Assembly: GCA_016713665.1 (NCBI GenBank)
Contig: JADJOR010000005.1
Span: 62,001-126,000 of the forward strand
Length of the DNA: 64,000 nt
Direction of reading: 5' to 3'
Source of the DNA: Deltaproteobacteria bacterium
GTDB lineage: Bacteria > Myxococcota_A > UBA9160 > UBA4427
Shown here: piece by piece, positions 52,836 through 62,091 of the stretch
Position numbering within the stretch: the first letter of the stretch is position 1
How the letters are laid out: the number at the start of each line of letters is the position of its first letter
Notes under the pieces: generated by a model
Seen by the model: the letters and a program-made list of their open reading frames with translations, nothing else
Told to the model about the DNA's origin: nothing
Databases searched by the model: none
Position numbers and translations under genes: made by a program

Positions 52836-54631
52836 GCGAACTCGAGCCCGTCGAAGCGGCCCGCGGCGCGCCACTCCCGGTAGAGCCGGAAGAGCGCCTC
52901 TGAGCCGTCGGGATGGAAGCCCCCGAACCAGCCGTCGCCTTCGCCGGGCTTGCCCTCGTTGTTGTAGTAGCTGGGCGTACAGGTCTCGAAGAACTCGGTG
53001 CTGCGGCCCTCGCCGGACCGGATCAACGCGACCCAGTCGCGCTCGGCGGCCTCGCTCGCCTCGATCTGCGTATGGCCGTGGCGGAGCGCGTGGGCGACGA
53101 CGAAGGCGAGGTGCTTCGCCTGCTCGTTGATCGCGTGGGGGATGTTGGGCGTGAGCCCGCTCTGCAGCCCCAGCATGAAGAAGCAGTTCGGGAATCCCCG
53201 GCTGTAGAAGCCCTGGAAGGTCGACATCCGATCCTTCCACTTCTGCGAGAGCGCGAGACCCCCGCGGCCGACGAGGTCGTAGCCGGCCCGGCGCTGATAG
53301 CGGGTCCCGACCTCGAAGCCCGTCGCGAAGATCAGGCAATCGACCGGGTACTCGCGCCCCTCGGCGACGACACCCGTCTTCGTGATCCGTTCGACGCCCC
53401 TTCCCTGCGTATCGACGAGCTCGACGTTCGGCCGGTTGAAGGTCGGCAGATATTCGTCGTGGAAGCACGGGCGCTTGCAGAACTGGCGATACCAGGGCTT
53501 CAGCGCCTCGGCCGTCGCGGGATCCTCGACGATGGACCCGATCCGACTCCGGATGGCCTCCATCTTCGTCATGTCCGCGAGCTCGACCCGGCGCGCGATC
53601 TCTTCGGGTGAGAGATCGACCGCGCCCTCGCCGCGAACGGCGGCCATCAGGATGCGGAAGACGTCGGTCCAGCCGTCGCCGACGAGATCGACCTCCTGGT
53701 AGCCTCCGCCGACGAGCGTGTTGAAGTTGTCCATGCGCGCCTGCTGCCAGCCCGGCGCGAGCTGCTTCGCGAACTCGGGATCCGTCGGCCGGTTGTGGCG
53801 GGCATCGACGGAGGACGGCGTGCGCTGGAAGACGGTGAGCCGCTTCGCAAAGGCGCCGAGATGGGGGATGCACTGGATGGCGGTGGCCCCGGTGCCGATG
53901 ATGCCGACGCGCTTGTCGGCGAGGCGATGGAGGCCCCCCGTCGTGTCGCCGCCGGTATAGGCGTAGTCCCAGCGGCTCGTGTGGAAGGAATGCCCTTCGA
54001 AGCGCTCGACGCCGGGGATGCCGGGGAGCTTCGGGCGGCTGAGCGGGCCGTTGGCCATGAAGACGAAGCGCGCCCGGATCGCGTCGCCGCGATCGCTCCG
54101 GACGATCCAGCGGCGATCCGCCTCGTTCCATTCGAGGCCCGTCACCTTCGTCTGGAAGCAGGCCTCGTCGTAGAGCCCGTAGTGGCGACCGATCGCCTGG
54201 GCATGGGCGAGGATCTCGGGGCCATGGGCGTACTTCTCGCTCGGGAGGGTGCCGAGCTCTTCGAGCAGTGGCAAATAGATGTAGGACTCGATGTCGCACT
54301 GGGCGCCCGGATAGCGATTCCAGTACCAGGTCCCACCGAAATCCCCGCCGCTCTCGACGATGCGGATCTTCCCGACCCCGACCTCGCGCAGCCGCGCGCC
54401 CGCGAGGAGGCCTCCGAACCCGCCGCCGATGATCAGCGCGTCGACCTCGTCCGAGAGCGGCGCGCGCGTGAAGCCCGGCTCGACGTAGGGATCTTCGACG
54501 TAGCGCGCGAAGTCGCCCGCGACCTCGCGGTACTGCGCGATTCCGTCCGCGCGAAGCCGCTTGTCGCGCTCCGCGCGATACCGGGCGCGCAGCGCCTCGA
54601 GGTCGAAGGCCGGCTCGTGCGTCGCGCTCAT
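52832..54631 (-). CDS. Flavin-containing monooxygenase, Baeyer-Villiger type
   Basis: A 599-residue class B flavoprotein monooxygenase. The FAD site is ALIIGGGFGGLLAGARL (near residue 66), the NADPH site is GIIGTGATAIQ, and between them lies FEGHSFHTSRWDY, which fits the Baeyer-Villiger fingerprint F-x-G-x3-H-x3-W. The FGGTWYWNRYPGAQCDIES segment is also typical. Such enzymes insert oxygen beside ketones, for example in steroid or cyclic ketone degradation, so it could act on products of the dehydrogenases elsewhere in the window. The N-terminal 60 residues form the usual extension. A SnoaL/LEH-like gene lies 38 bases upstream in the same direction. Confidence 0.92.
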   Translation of the reverse strand: MSATHEPAFDLEALRARYRAERDKRLRADGIAQYREVAGDFARYVEDPYVEPGFTRAPLSDEVDALIIGGGFGGLLAGARLREVGVGKIRIVESGGDFGGTWYWNRYPGAQCDIESYIYLPLLEELGTLPSEKYAHGPEILAHAQAIGRHYGLYDEACFQTKVTGLEWNEADRRWIVRSDRGDAIRARFVFMANGPLSRPKLPGIPGVERFEGHSFHTSRWDYAYTGGDTTGGLHRLADKRVGIIGTGATAIQCIPHLGAFAKRLTVFQRTPSSVDARHNRPTDPEFAKQLAPGWQQARMDNFNTLVGGGYQEVDLVGDGWTDVFRILMAAVRGEGAVDLSPEEIARRVELADMTKMEAIRSRIGSIVEDPATAEALKPWYRQFCKRPCFHDEYLPTFNRPNVELVDTQGRGVERITKTGVVAEGREYPVDCLIFATGFEVGTRYQRRAGYDLVGRGGLALSQKWKDRMSTFQGFYSRGFPNCFFMLGLQSGLTPNIPHAINEQAKHLAFVVAHALRHGHTQIEASEAAERDWVALIRSGEGRSTEFFETCTPSYYNNEGKPGEGDGWFGGFHPDGSEALFRLYREWRAAGRFDGLEFA

Positions 54632-54647
54632 TCGTCGCTACTCATGC

Positions 54648-54681
54648 GTCGAGGCTCATTTGTCGAGGCTCATTTGTCGAG
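54648..54681. repeat. 14-nt tandem duplication at a gene end
   Basis: Two full copies of GTCGAGGCTCATTT (54648-54661 and 54662-54675) plus a partial third (54676-54681) span the stop codon of the LEH-like gene and the gap before the monooxygenase start. The duplication repeats the codons at the protein end after its stop, as expected from replication slippage. Confidence 0.8.
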
Positions 54682-55143
54682 ATAGTCCGTCCACTCGACG
54701 ATCTTGCCGTTCTTCACGACGAAGACGCCGACGACCGGGAAGACCTGGTCCGGCTGGTCCTTCGTCTTCAGCGTGTCGACCCGCTTGTTCAGGACGACCG
54801 GACCGTGGACCGTCGTGCGGAGCGTCTTCACGTGGAGCGTCACGCCCGGCTTCATGAAGCCCTTGAACGCGTCCGCGACGGCCTTCTGTCCGACGATCGC
54901 GGGCTTGTCCTCCTCCATCCGGACCGAAGCTTCGGGCGCCAGGAAGGTCGCGGCCTTGTCCGGGTCGCTCCAGGCGGCGATGAAGTCGTCGACGACCTTG
55001 ACGTTGGCCCGCTCGGTCTTGTTGCCCGCGACGTCGGCCTCGGCCCGGGGCGCCAGGCCGAACATGAGCCCGAGCGCGGCGAAGGCGACGAGCGCGACGG
55101 TTGCCGAACGATGTCCCTGCGACGACCCGATCCGTTGCGTCAT
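54670..55143 (-). CDS. Exported SnoaL / limonene-epoxide-hydrolase-like protein
   Basis: A 157-residue NTF2-fold protein of the limonene-1,2-epoxide hydrolase-like group (VVDDFIAAWSDPDKAATFLA, then DAFKGFMKPGV and VVGVFVVKNGKIVEWTDYLD). Unlike the cytoplasmic relatives it carries a signal peptide (VALVAFAALGLMFGLAPRAEA, cleavage near ADV), so it acts in the periplasm. GAGGGGG precedes the ATG at 55143. It sits upstream of the Baeyer-Villiger monooxygenase, but its different compartment makes joint catalysis unlikely. The 3' end carries a small tandem duplication. Confidence 0.8.
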   Translation of the reverse strand: MTQRIGSSQGHRSATVALVAFAALGLMFGLAPRAEADVAGNKTERANVKVVDDFIAAWSDPDKAATFLAPEASVRMEEDKPAIVGQKAVADAFKGFMKPGVTLHVKTLRTTVHGPVVLNKRVDTLKTKDQPDQVFPVVGVFVVKNGKIVEWTDYLDK

Positions 55144-55570
55144 GATTCGATCCCCCTCATTGGAAGCGGTTTGCCGGAATCGGCGAGGCCGACTCTAGCC
55201 AGCGCGGCCTTCGACCGCGATCGGCGGGGCGATCGGTGTCGCGATCGCCCGACCGCGGGGGCTGCCGGGGGAGTGGGTTGCCCGGCAGCCCCGTTGGTGT
55301 GGCGGACGCGGGTGTCGCTCTCGATGAGAGTTGAAGAGCCGAGCCGGGATCGCCAGCGCCCGCAATCTACCGCGCGTTCCCCCGCCCGTGGGCGACGAGT
55401 CCGCGGCAATCTCGCGGCGCAATGCGAAGAAATGCGGGGGATCCATCCGCATCGGCGCGGCTCGGATCGAATCGGTGCACGTCGGATCAGATCGGCCTGC
55501 GAGGACGAAGCGCAGGGATGCCGACCGAGGGGACGCGCACCGATCGGTCGCGCCCTCTCGCCCGCCGCGC
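55144..55570. other. Gene-free gap containing a strong 12-bp stem-loop (55258-55292)
   Basis: This 427-bp stretch between two minus-strand SnoaL-fold genes has no convincing gene. It holds a perfect 12-bp inverted repeat: GGGGCTGCCGGG at 55258-55269 pairs with CCCGGCAGCCCC at 55281-55292 across an 11-nt loop. There is no T-run on either side, so it may be a Rho-independent-like terminator, an mRNA-stabilising hairpin or a protein-binding site. The rest is high-GC sequence rich in GATCG. Confidence 0.6.
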
Positions 55571-56173
55571 CTACTTCTCGTGGAGCTTCTGGCCGTACTT
55601 CGCGAGGTAGTGGTAGTCGAACTTCGGATCCTCGCGCTTGTGCTCGTTGAGCTCGTAGATGCGCTCGTACTTCGTGTCCGCGATGAGCCACTTCCCGTCG
55701 ATCTTCTTGTAGCGGTCCCAGTAGATCGCGGTCCCGGTCGTGAAGTTCTTGTTGCTCATGATCCACATGTTGTCCGCCAGGTACCAGACGCCCGTCGCCT
55801 CGTCGGGAGACAGGATCTCGATCTCGGGGTGGTGGCCGTTGTGGTGGCCGACCGAGCGGGTGTGGAACGACTGGGTCAGGGCGGCGACGTAGTTGTCGCG
55901 GCCCTCGAGCTTCCATTCGTAGGTGCCCCCGATGAAGTGGAGCTTCACGTCGGGATGGAAGAGCGTCTCGATCTCTTCGAAGTTGCCCGTATCGAGGCAG
56001 CGGAAGTAGGCGTGCTTGACGCGGCGGATCGCCTCGATGTCGAGGAGCATCTGGATCGCCTTGCGCAGCGCGCGCGGGCTCTCGTCGGCGACCTCGAGGG
56101 GCCAGCCGTCCACGATGCCCATGCCCTTCTTCGTCAGCGAGGGATTGGTCCCCGGTCGTCCTGCAGTCGCCAT
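55571..56173 (-). CDS. SnoaL-like / NTF2-fold protein
   Basis: A 200-residue SnoaL_4-like protein. LLDIEAIRRVKHAYFRCLDT starts the fold, followed by ETLFHPDVKLHFIGGTYEW, HHNGHHPEIEILSPDEATG and YWDRYKKIDGKWLIADTKYE. It is longer than the other SnoaL proteins here, by a basic N-terminal 40 residues and a C-terminal helix. The His-rich turn SVGHHNGHHPEI could bind metal or substrate; members act as hydroxylases, dehydratases or isomerases on polyketide- or steroid-like molecules. GGAGG lies seven bases before the ATG. Upstream is the DEAD-box helicase gene, 57 bases away. Confidence 0.82.
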   Translation of the reverse strand: MATAGRPGTNPSLTKKGMGIVDGWPLEVADESPRALRKAIQMLLDIEAIRRVKHAYFRCLDTGNFEEIETLFHPDVKLHFIGGTYEWKLEGRDNYVAALTQSFHTRSVGHHNGHHPEIEILSPDEATGVWYLADNMWIMSNKNFTTGTAIYWDRYKKIDGKWLIADTKYERIYELNEHKREDPKFDYHYLAKYGQKLHEK

Positions 56174-56230
56174 CGCACATCCTCCACGATCGCCGGCGGG
56201 GCTCGACCCGCGACGCGTCGAGGCGCGACT

Positions 56231-58585
56231 CTACCGCTTCGGACTCCCCGACGGACCACCCGGTCCCGCCTTTCGGCGGGCCTTCTTGTAGGGGTCGAAG
56301 CCGCCGGCCCCGCGCTCGGGCCTCGCGTCGGAGCCCGGGCGGTGGGGAGTCTTGAAGGCGCGCTTGGGCCCGCCGGGCCCCGACGCGGCGAACCCGGGCT
56401 TCGGCTTGCGTGCGTGGGCCGGCGCGCTCTTGCGATCGCGCGGCGCACCGGGTCCGCTCTCCTCGGGCGCTCGCCCCCGATCGGCCCAGAACGGCGCACG
56501 CTCGCGCGTCCCGCCCTTGCCCGCGACGCGCCGCACCTGGAAGGGCGGCTTGTCTGCACCGCGACGATCGAAGGCCTTCGCGGCCTCCTCGGCGACCGGA
56601 TGACGCTTCGGTCCGGCATGCGGGCGGCGCTCGGTGGGACGCGCGCTGGCGGGGCGGCTCGCGGCGTGTCGACCCGCAGCGGGACCGGTCGGGCGGTCGG
56701 ACGAGCGGGCGGAGGAGCGCTCGGGCGAACGCTCGGCGTCGCGATCGAAGGAACGGGGCGCACGTTGGGCGATCGGCCGCGCGGCCGCGCGGCTGCGCTC
56801 GGCGGACTCGGCGCGCGCGCGTTCGATCAAAATGCCGGGATCGCGCTCGTCGGGCTCGCGCGTGCGCGCCTCGAAGGCCTCCGCGACCTCGTTCGCGACC
56901 TCGACGATCGAGTTCTTCGCGAAGACGCGGATCGCGCCGATCTGATCGCTCGTGATCCCGCCGCGGCGACAGACGTGCGACAGGAGCCGCGGTGTCGTCG
57001 CCCCCACGCGCTCGCCATAGCTCACGACGAACGGCGTGAACGAGCCCGGCGGACGGCGCTCGGCGCGGGGCGCGCGGGCGGGGCGCTCGAACTCGCCCGA
57101 TCGGCCGTCGCGGGACTTGGCGCCGCGCTTGCCCCGACCCTCGTCGACGTACGGATCGAGGCCCTGGACCTCCATCGGCGCCCGCGGCGGCATCGGCTTC
57201 GCGAGCTCGAGCAGCGTCGCCACGACCTCGATCGGATCGCGCTCGCTCAGGAGCTCCTTCGCGGCCATGCGCTGGGACTCGGTCGGGGACGCCTCTTCGA
57301 GGCGCGTGGCGAGGGCGCGTTGCGCCTGGTCGTCGAGGGCACGCTCCACCACCTCCCGCGTCGGGACCCGCTGCCAGGAGACCGCGACCCGCGTCGCCGA
57401 CAGCATGCGACCGACCTTGCGCGACTCGCTGCCCTCGACGAGCAGGATGCTGCGGCCGGCCCGGCCTGCGCGGCCGGTGCGACCGCTGCGATGGACGTAG
57501 GCGTCGGGGTTCTTGGGCGGATCGACGTGGATGACGGCGCTGATCTCGGGGACGTCGATGCCGCGGGCGGCCACGTCCGTCGAGACGAGGATCGGCAGGA
57601 TGCCGTTGCGGAAGGCCGCGAGGGTCCGCGTGCGCTGCGCCTGGGGCAGCTCGCCGCTGAAGGGCGCCGCGCCGAAGCCGTCGGCGGCGAGCTTCTCGGC
57701 GAGCTCGGTCGCGTCGACGCGCCGGTTCACGAAGAGCAGGCAGCGCGAGTCCCCGGCCAGGAGCAGGACGTTGATCAGCGCGGGATAGGTCTCGTGTCGC
57801 CGGATGGTGTAGGCGACGTGCTCGATGTCGGGATTCGCGAGGCCGAGCTTCGTCCCCTCGAGCGTCATCGCGTCGCGCTGGAAGCGATTGGCCAGCGCCT
57901 TCACCGCATGCGGGAAGGTCGCCGACACGAGATGCGACGAGCGCTTCTCCGGGAGCTGCTCGAGGATCGCGTCGAGCTCGTCCTTGAAGCCCATGTCGAG
58001 CATCTGGTCGGCTTCGTCGAGGATCACGTGCTCGACGACATCACAGGCGAGCGCGCCGTTGCGCATGTGGTCGAGCAGCCGACCCGGCGTCCCGACCACG
58101 AAGGCGGGGCGGCGCGAGAGCGCGATCCGCTCGCGCCCGATCGCGGTTCCGCCCGTCACGACCTCGACGGTCGCCCCGGGCAGCTCGGCGAAGAGCCAGC
58201 GCAGCTCCTCGCGCACCTGCGCCGCGAGCTCCCGCGTCGGCACGACCACGAGCGCCCGCGGATGCGCCGCCGGATCACCGGGCGCCCGGGTTGCGGGCTC
58301 GGCCGGCCGCTCGAGGAAATGCGTCGCGAGGGCGAGGCCGATCGCGACCGTCTTGCCCGAGCCCGTCTGGGACGAGATGCGCAGGTCGCGGCCTTCGTGC
58401 TCGGCCTCGACGACGGCGCGCTGGACGGCGGTCAATTCGGTGAAGCCCCGCCTGGCGAGGGCCCGGGCGATCGGCGCCGGAAGATCGGAGAAGAGCTCGG
58501 GGGCCTCCGTCGGGATCGTCGGCAGGTCCGTCGTCGGGGCCGTGGGGATGTTCTCAGGCAGGTTCGTAGGCGGATTCGTAGGCAT
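56231..58585 (-). CDS. DEAD-box ATP-dependent RNA helicase with DbpA-like domain
   Basis: A 784-residue RNA helicase. The motifs run in order: Q motif (FTELTAVQ), Walker A SQTGSGKT (near residue 72), PTRELA, TPGRLLDH, DEAD (VILDEADQM), SAT, LVSTDVAARGID and HRSGRTGRAG. Around residues 500-575 is a DbpA/CsdA-type RNA-binding fold (FVVSYGERVGATTPRLLSHV). The last 200 residues are a disordered Arg/Pro/Ala tail with many RS and RP pairs. It remodels RNA in ribosome assembly or decay, probably also in cold. The N-terminal 30 residues are a Pro/Thr repeat (PTNPPTNLPENIPTAP). No clear ribosome site precedes the ATG at 58585. Confidence 0.92.
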   Translation of the reverse strand: MPTNPPTNLPENIPTAPTTDLPTIPTEAPELFSDLPAPIARALARRGFTELTAVQRAVVEAEHEGRDLRISSQTGSGKTVAIGLALATHFLERPAEPATRAPGDPAAHPRALVVVPTRELAAQVREELRWLFAELPGATVEVVTGGTAIGRERIALSRRPAFVVGTPGRLLDHMRNGALACDVVEHVILDEADQMLDMGFKDELDAILEQLPEKRSSHLVSATFPHAVKALANRFQRDAMTLEGTKLGLANPDIEHVAYTIRRHETYPALINVLLLAGDSRCLLFVNRRVDATELAEKLAADGFGAAPFSGELPQAQRTRTLAAFRNGILPILVSTDVAARGIDVPEISAVIHVDPPKNPDAYVHRSGRTGRAGRAGRSILLVEGSESRKVGRMLSATRVAVSWQRVPTREVVERALDDQAQRALATRLEEASPTESQRMAAKELLSERDPIEVVATLLELAKPMPPRAPMEVQGLDPYVDEGRGKRGAKSRDGRSGEFERPARAPRAERRPPGSFTPFVVSYGERVGATTPRLLSHVCRRGGITSDQIGAIRVFAKNSIVEVANEVAEAFEARTREPDERDPGILIERARAESAERSRAAARPIAQRAPRSFDRDAERSPERSSARSSDRPTGPAAGRHAASRPASARPTERRPHAGPKRHPVAEEAAKAFDRRGADKPPFQVRRVAGKGGTRERAPFWADRGRAPEESGPGAPRDRKSAPAHARKPKPGFAASGPGGPKRAFKTPHRPGSDARPERGAGGFDPYKKARRKAGPGGPSGSPKR

Positions 58586-58825
58586 AGTCGGGTTTCGTCG
58601 GCGGGTCGGGCGAGGCTGCCGCGCCGAGGGCGGTGGCCATCATCCGACCGGAGCCGGGCGGGGATTCCAGTCGGGCTTTTTCGGAGATTGAGGGGGGTCG
58701 AAGGAGGTAGTCGGCGTGGGAGCGCCGCGCACCTTAGCACAGCCCCGCCCCGACCGGCGCGGCCCGGCACCGCCGCCTGGGCCCCGAGCGACGAGCTCCA
58801 TCCCCCCGAACCGCCCTCCGCAACC

Positions 58826-60055
58826 TCAGACCGGAAGATCCCCCGTCGCCGCCTTGACCGAGCCCGACCGGGTCCATGCCTGGATCGTCCGCTCCGCGAT
58901 GCGCCATTGATGCACCTCGTCTGCACCATCGGCGAAGCGCGCCCAGCGCGCCTGGGTCGCCATCTTCGCGAGCGGGGTATCGGTCGAATAACCGAGGGCG
59001 CCGTGGACCTGGATCGCCCGATCGATGATCCGGTTCAGCGCGTTCGCCACGAAGTGTTTGGCCATCGAGACCTCGCTCTTGAAGTCGAGGCCGCGATCGA
59101 TCTTGTAGGCGGCGTGGAGCACCATCAGCTTCGCCTGATAGAGCTCCATCGTGCTGTCGGCGATCATCCACTGGATGCCCTGCTTCTCCGCCAGGAGCGA
59201 GCCGTGGGCGAAGCGGTGGAGCGAGCGCTCGACCATCATCTCGAGGGCCGTCTCGGCCTGGCCGATCCAGCGCATGCAGTGGGCGAGGCGCGCGGGGCCG
59301 AGGCGCGCCTGGCCGAGCAGATGGCCCTGTCCGCGGCCGCCGAGCAGCGCGTCGCCCGGCAGGCGCAGGTTCGTGATGCGGATCTCGCAGTGGTTGTGGG
59401 CGCCGCTCATCGTCTCGACGTCGCGCACGATCTCCCATCCCTCGCTCGGCAGATCGACGAGGAAGGCGCTGTTGCCGGCCTGGGGGATCTCGGGGTCGTC
59501 CTCGGTCCGCGCGATCAGGATCGCGAAGCCGGCGCCGCGGGCGCCCGAGATGAACCATTTATGGCCGTTCACGAGCCAGCCGTCGCCGTCTTGCACCGCC
59601 CGCGTCTCGATCAGCGTCGGGTCGGAGCCCGCGACCTCGGGCTCGGTCATCGCGAAGCACGAGCGGATCGTGCCCTCGCATAACGGCTCGAGGTACTTCT
59701 TCTTCTGCGTGGGGCTCGCCCAGTGGAGCAGCGTGTGCATGTTGCCCTCGTCGGGGGCCTGGGCGTTGAGCGCGAAGGGGCCGAAGCTGCTCTTCTTCGC
59801 GGCCTCGGCGGAGACGGCGGCCATCGCGACGTGGCCGAGGCCCATGCCGCCGTACGCCTCCGGCATGTGGGGCAGCCAGAGCCCCCACTCCTTCGCCGCC
59901 CTGCGCATGGCGACGATCTGGCGGACGAGGACCTTGCGATCCCCCTCGTTCGCCTCGATCTCCTGCTGGGCCGGCGCGACGACCTCGTCGCAGAACCGGC
60001 GCACACGCTCGACGATGAAGGTCACTTCTTCGGGGAAGCTGAAATCGATGGCCAT
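58826..60055 (-). CDS. Acyl-CoA dehydrogenase
   Basis: A 409-residue flavoenzyme that oxidises acyl-CoA thioesters at the alpha-beta bond. Signatures are CFAMTEPEVAGSDPTLIETRA, WLVNGHKWFISGARGA and the C-terminal QVHGALGYSTDTPLAKM, followed by RFADGADEVHQWRIAERTI. The catalytic base position in this subgroup falls in the DGADEVH segment (Asp/Glu), typical of the FadE-like group acting on longer or branched chains. GGAGATCG precedes the ATG at 60055; the open frame continuing upstream overlaps the Uup gene and is a shadow. It is the last gene of a leftward group starting at 63617, 71 bases downstream of Uup. Confidence 0.92.
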   Translation of the reverse strand: MAIDFSFPEEVTFIVERVRRFCDEVVAPAQQEIEANEGDRKVLVRQIVAMRRAAKEWGLWLPHMPEAYGGMGLGHVAMAAVSAEAAKKSSFGPFALNAQAPDEGNMHTLLHWASPTQKKKYLEPLCEGTIRSCFAMTEPEVAGSDPTLIETRAVQDGDGWLVNGHKWFISGARGAGFAILIARTEDDPEIPQAGNSAFLVDLPSEGWEIVRDVETMSGAHNHCEIRITNLRLPGDALLGGRGQGHLLGQARLGPARLAHCMRWIGQAETALEMMVERSLHRFAHGSLLAEKQGIQWMIADSTMELYQAKLMVLHAAYKIDRGLDFKSEVSMAKHFVANALNRIIDRAIQVHGALGYSTDTPLAKMATQARWARFADGADEVHQWRIAERTIQAWTRSGSVKAATGDLPV

Positions 60056-60126
60056 GGGGCGATCTCCGATCGGCGACGCGGTCGCGCCGGAACGACGGTA
60101 GCGCCGGATCGGATGCCGGAACCGGG

Positions 60127-62088
60127 TCAGCGCCCCGCGGCCGCGGCTGCGCGGCTCTCGAGCTCTTCCCAGCGGGCGGTGAGGCGGGCGACCTGGGACT
60201 CGGCGAGCTCGAGCTCGGCGCGGATCCGGGCGACCGCGGTCCCATCGCCTTGATAGGTCGCCGGGTCGGCGAGCTGCCCCTGCAGCGCCGCGAGACCCTC
60301 TTCGGCGGCGGCGATCGCGTCGAGCATGCCAGCGAGCTCGCGCTGCTCGGCCTGGCTCAGCTTCTTCGACTGCCCGGGATTCGACTTCGGCGACGAGCTC
60401 GGCGCGGATACGGCCGGCGTAGCCGTGCCCGCCCCCGCCCCGGCCGGGCTCGCCTGCGGCGCCTTCCCGCGTCCACGGGCCCCGCGCTCGCGGACCTCGG
60501 CGTAGTCGCTGTAGTTGCCGACGTGGTATTCGACGCGGCCGTCGCCCTCGAAGGCGAGGATGCCCGTCGCGACTCGGTCGAGCAGCCAGCGATCGTGGCT
60601 GACGACGAGGACGCTGCCCCCGAAGTCGACGAGCATCGCCTCGAGCGAGGCGAGGGTGTCGACGTCGAGGTCGTTGGTCGGCTCGTCGAGCAGGAGCAGG
60701 TTGCACCGCCCCGAGAGCAGCCGCGCGAGGCAGACCCGCGCCCGCTCGCCGCCCGAGAGCTCGCCGACCCGCAGCCGCTGCTTCGGGCGATCGAAGAGGA
60801 AGCGCTCGAGATAGTTGCCGACCGAGATGCGCTCCTCGCCGAGCACGAGCTCGGTCGCGTCGCCGACGGCGGCCTCCTGGACGGTGTCGCCGTCGGTGAG
60901 CCCCGAGCGGGCCTGATCGAGGTAGCCGATGCGCGTATTCGAGCCGGTCACGATCTCGCCGCGCAGGCACGCGAGCTGGCCCACGAGGGCGAGGAGCAGG
61001 CTCGTCTTGCCCGATCCGTTGGGCCCGACGATGCCGATCCGATCGCCGGCGCGCAGCGCGAGATCGAGGCCCGCGACGAGCGTCCGGCCGTCGCGCTCGA
61101 GCAGCAGCGCCTTCGCCTCGAGGATCGTCTTGCCCTGGCGCTCGGCGGCGAGCCGCAGATCGGCCTTGCGATCCTCGCGCGGCGCTCGGATGTCGAGGGC
61201 CGCCTCGGCGCGCCCGATGCGGGCCTTCTGCTTCGTGCCGCGAGCCTTCGGCTGACGGCGCAGCCATTCGACCTCGCGGCGCAGGAAGTTCTGGCGATTG
61301 CGCTCCGTCCGCTCCGCGAAGGCCTCGCGCTCGGCCTTCGCCTCGAGGAAGGTCGCATAACCGCCGTCGTAGGCGTCGACGCGGCCGTCGTGGAGCTCGA
61401 GGGTCCGCGTCGTGACCGCGTCGAGCACGCGGCGATCGTGGCTGATCAGGAGGATCGCGCCGGGGAACTGCTCGGCCAGGTAGTCCTCGAGCCACTCGAT
61501 CGTGTCGATGTCGAGATGGTTCGTCGGCTCGTCGAGGATCGCGAGATCGGGCTTGCCGACGAGCAGCCGCGCGAGGGCGACGCGGCGCGTCTCTCCGCCG
61601 GAGAGGGTGCCGACGCGGCGCTCCGGGTCCGCGAGGCCGAGATCGCTCACGATCGCGAGGGCTTCATGGTCCCGCTCCCAGCCGCCGAGGCGCTCGATGG
61701 CCTCGGCGACCCGCGCCTGCTCGTCGGCGAGGCGCGCCTGGGCGGCCTCGTCCCCCGCCTGCCCGAGCTGCTCGGAGAGCGCGTCGAAGCGCGCGCGCAT
61801 CGCGTTCCACTCGGTCAGCCGCTCGAGCACGACCTCGCGGATCGTGCGGGCAGGCTCGAAGCGCGGCTCCTGCTCGAGGTAGTCGACGGTCGAGTCGCGG
61901 CGGCGGGCGATGCGGCCGCCGTCCGAGGGCTCGAGGCCCGCGAGCACTCGGCCGAGCGTGCTCTTGCCGGCGCCGTTGCGGCCGACGAGGCCGACCTTCT
62001 CGCCCCGACGGATCGTGAGCGTGACGTCGTCGAAGAGCGTACGGTCGGAGACGACCTTGCGAAGGCCTGCGACGTCGAGAATGGGCAT
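60127..62088 (-). CDS. uup: ABC-F ATPase, Uup type
   Basis: A 653-residue soluble ATPase with two ABC domains and no membrane segments. Domain one has GRNGAGKST (near residue 37), LSGGE and LAILDEPTNHLD. Domain two has GPNGSGKTS (near residue 350), LSGGE and LLLLDEPTNDLD. The linker (FLRREVEWLRRQPKARGTKQ) is the P-site tRNA-interaction motif region, and the C-terminal 90 residues form a coiled coil (ELELAESQVARLTARWEELE), as in Uup. ABC-F proteins act on the ribosome; Uup also affects transposon excision and DNA repair. GGAGCTG precedes the ATG. The LLM gene upstream ends 3 bases before it. Confidence 0.92.
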   Translation of the reverse strand: MPILDVAGLRKVVSDRTLFDDVTLTIRRGEKVGLVGRNGAGKSTLGRVLAGLEPSDGGRIARRRDSTVDYLEQEPRFEPARTIREVVLERLTEWNAMRARFDALSEQLGQAGDEAAQARLADEQARVAEAIERLGGWERDHEALAIVSDLGLADPERRVGTLSGGETRRVALARLLVGKPDLAILDEPTNHLDIDTIEWLEDYLAEQFPGAILLISHDRRVLDAVTTRTLELHDGRVDAYDGGYATFLEAKAEREAFAERTERNRQNFLRREVEWLRRQPKARGTKQKARIGRAEAALDIRAPREDRKADLRLAAERQGKTILEAKALLLERDGRTLVAGLDLALRAGDRIGIVGPNGSGKTSLLLALVGQLACLRGEIVTGSNTRIGYLDQARSGLTDGDTVQEAAVGDATELVLGEERISVGNYLERFLFDRPKQRLRVGELSGGERARVCLARLLSGRCNLLLLDEPTNDLDVDTLASLEAMLVDFGGSVLVVSHDRWLLDRVATGILAFEGDGRVEYHVGNYSDYAEVRERGARGRGKAPQASPAGAGAGTATPAVSAPSSSPKSNPGQSKKLSQAEQRELAGMLDAIAAAEEGLAALQGQLADPATYQGDGTAVARIRAELELAESQVARLTARWEELESRAAAAAGR

Positions 62089-62091
62089 CGT

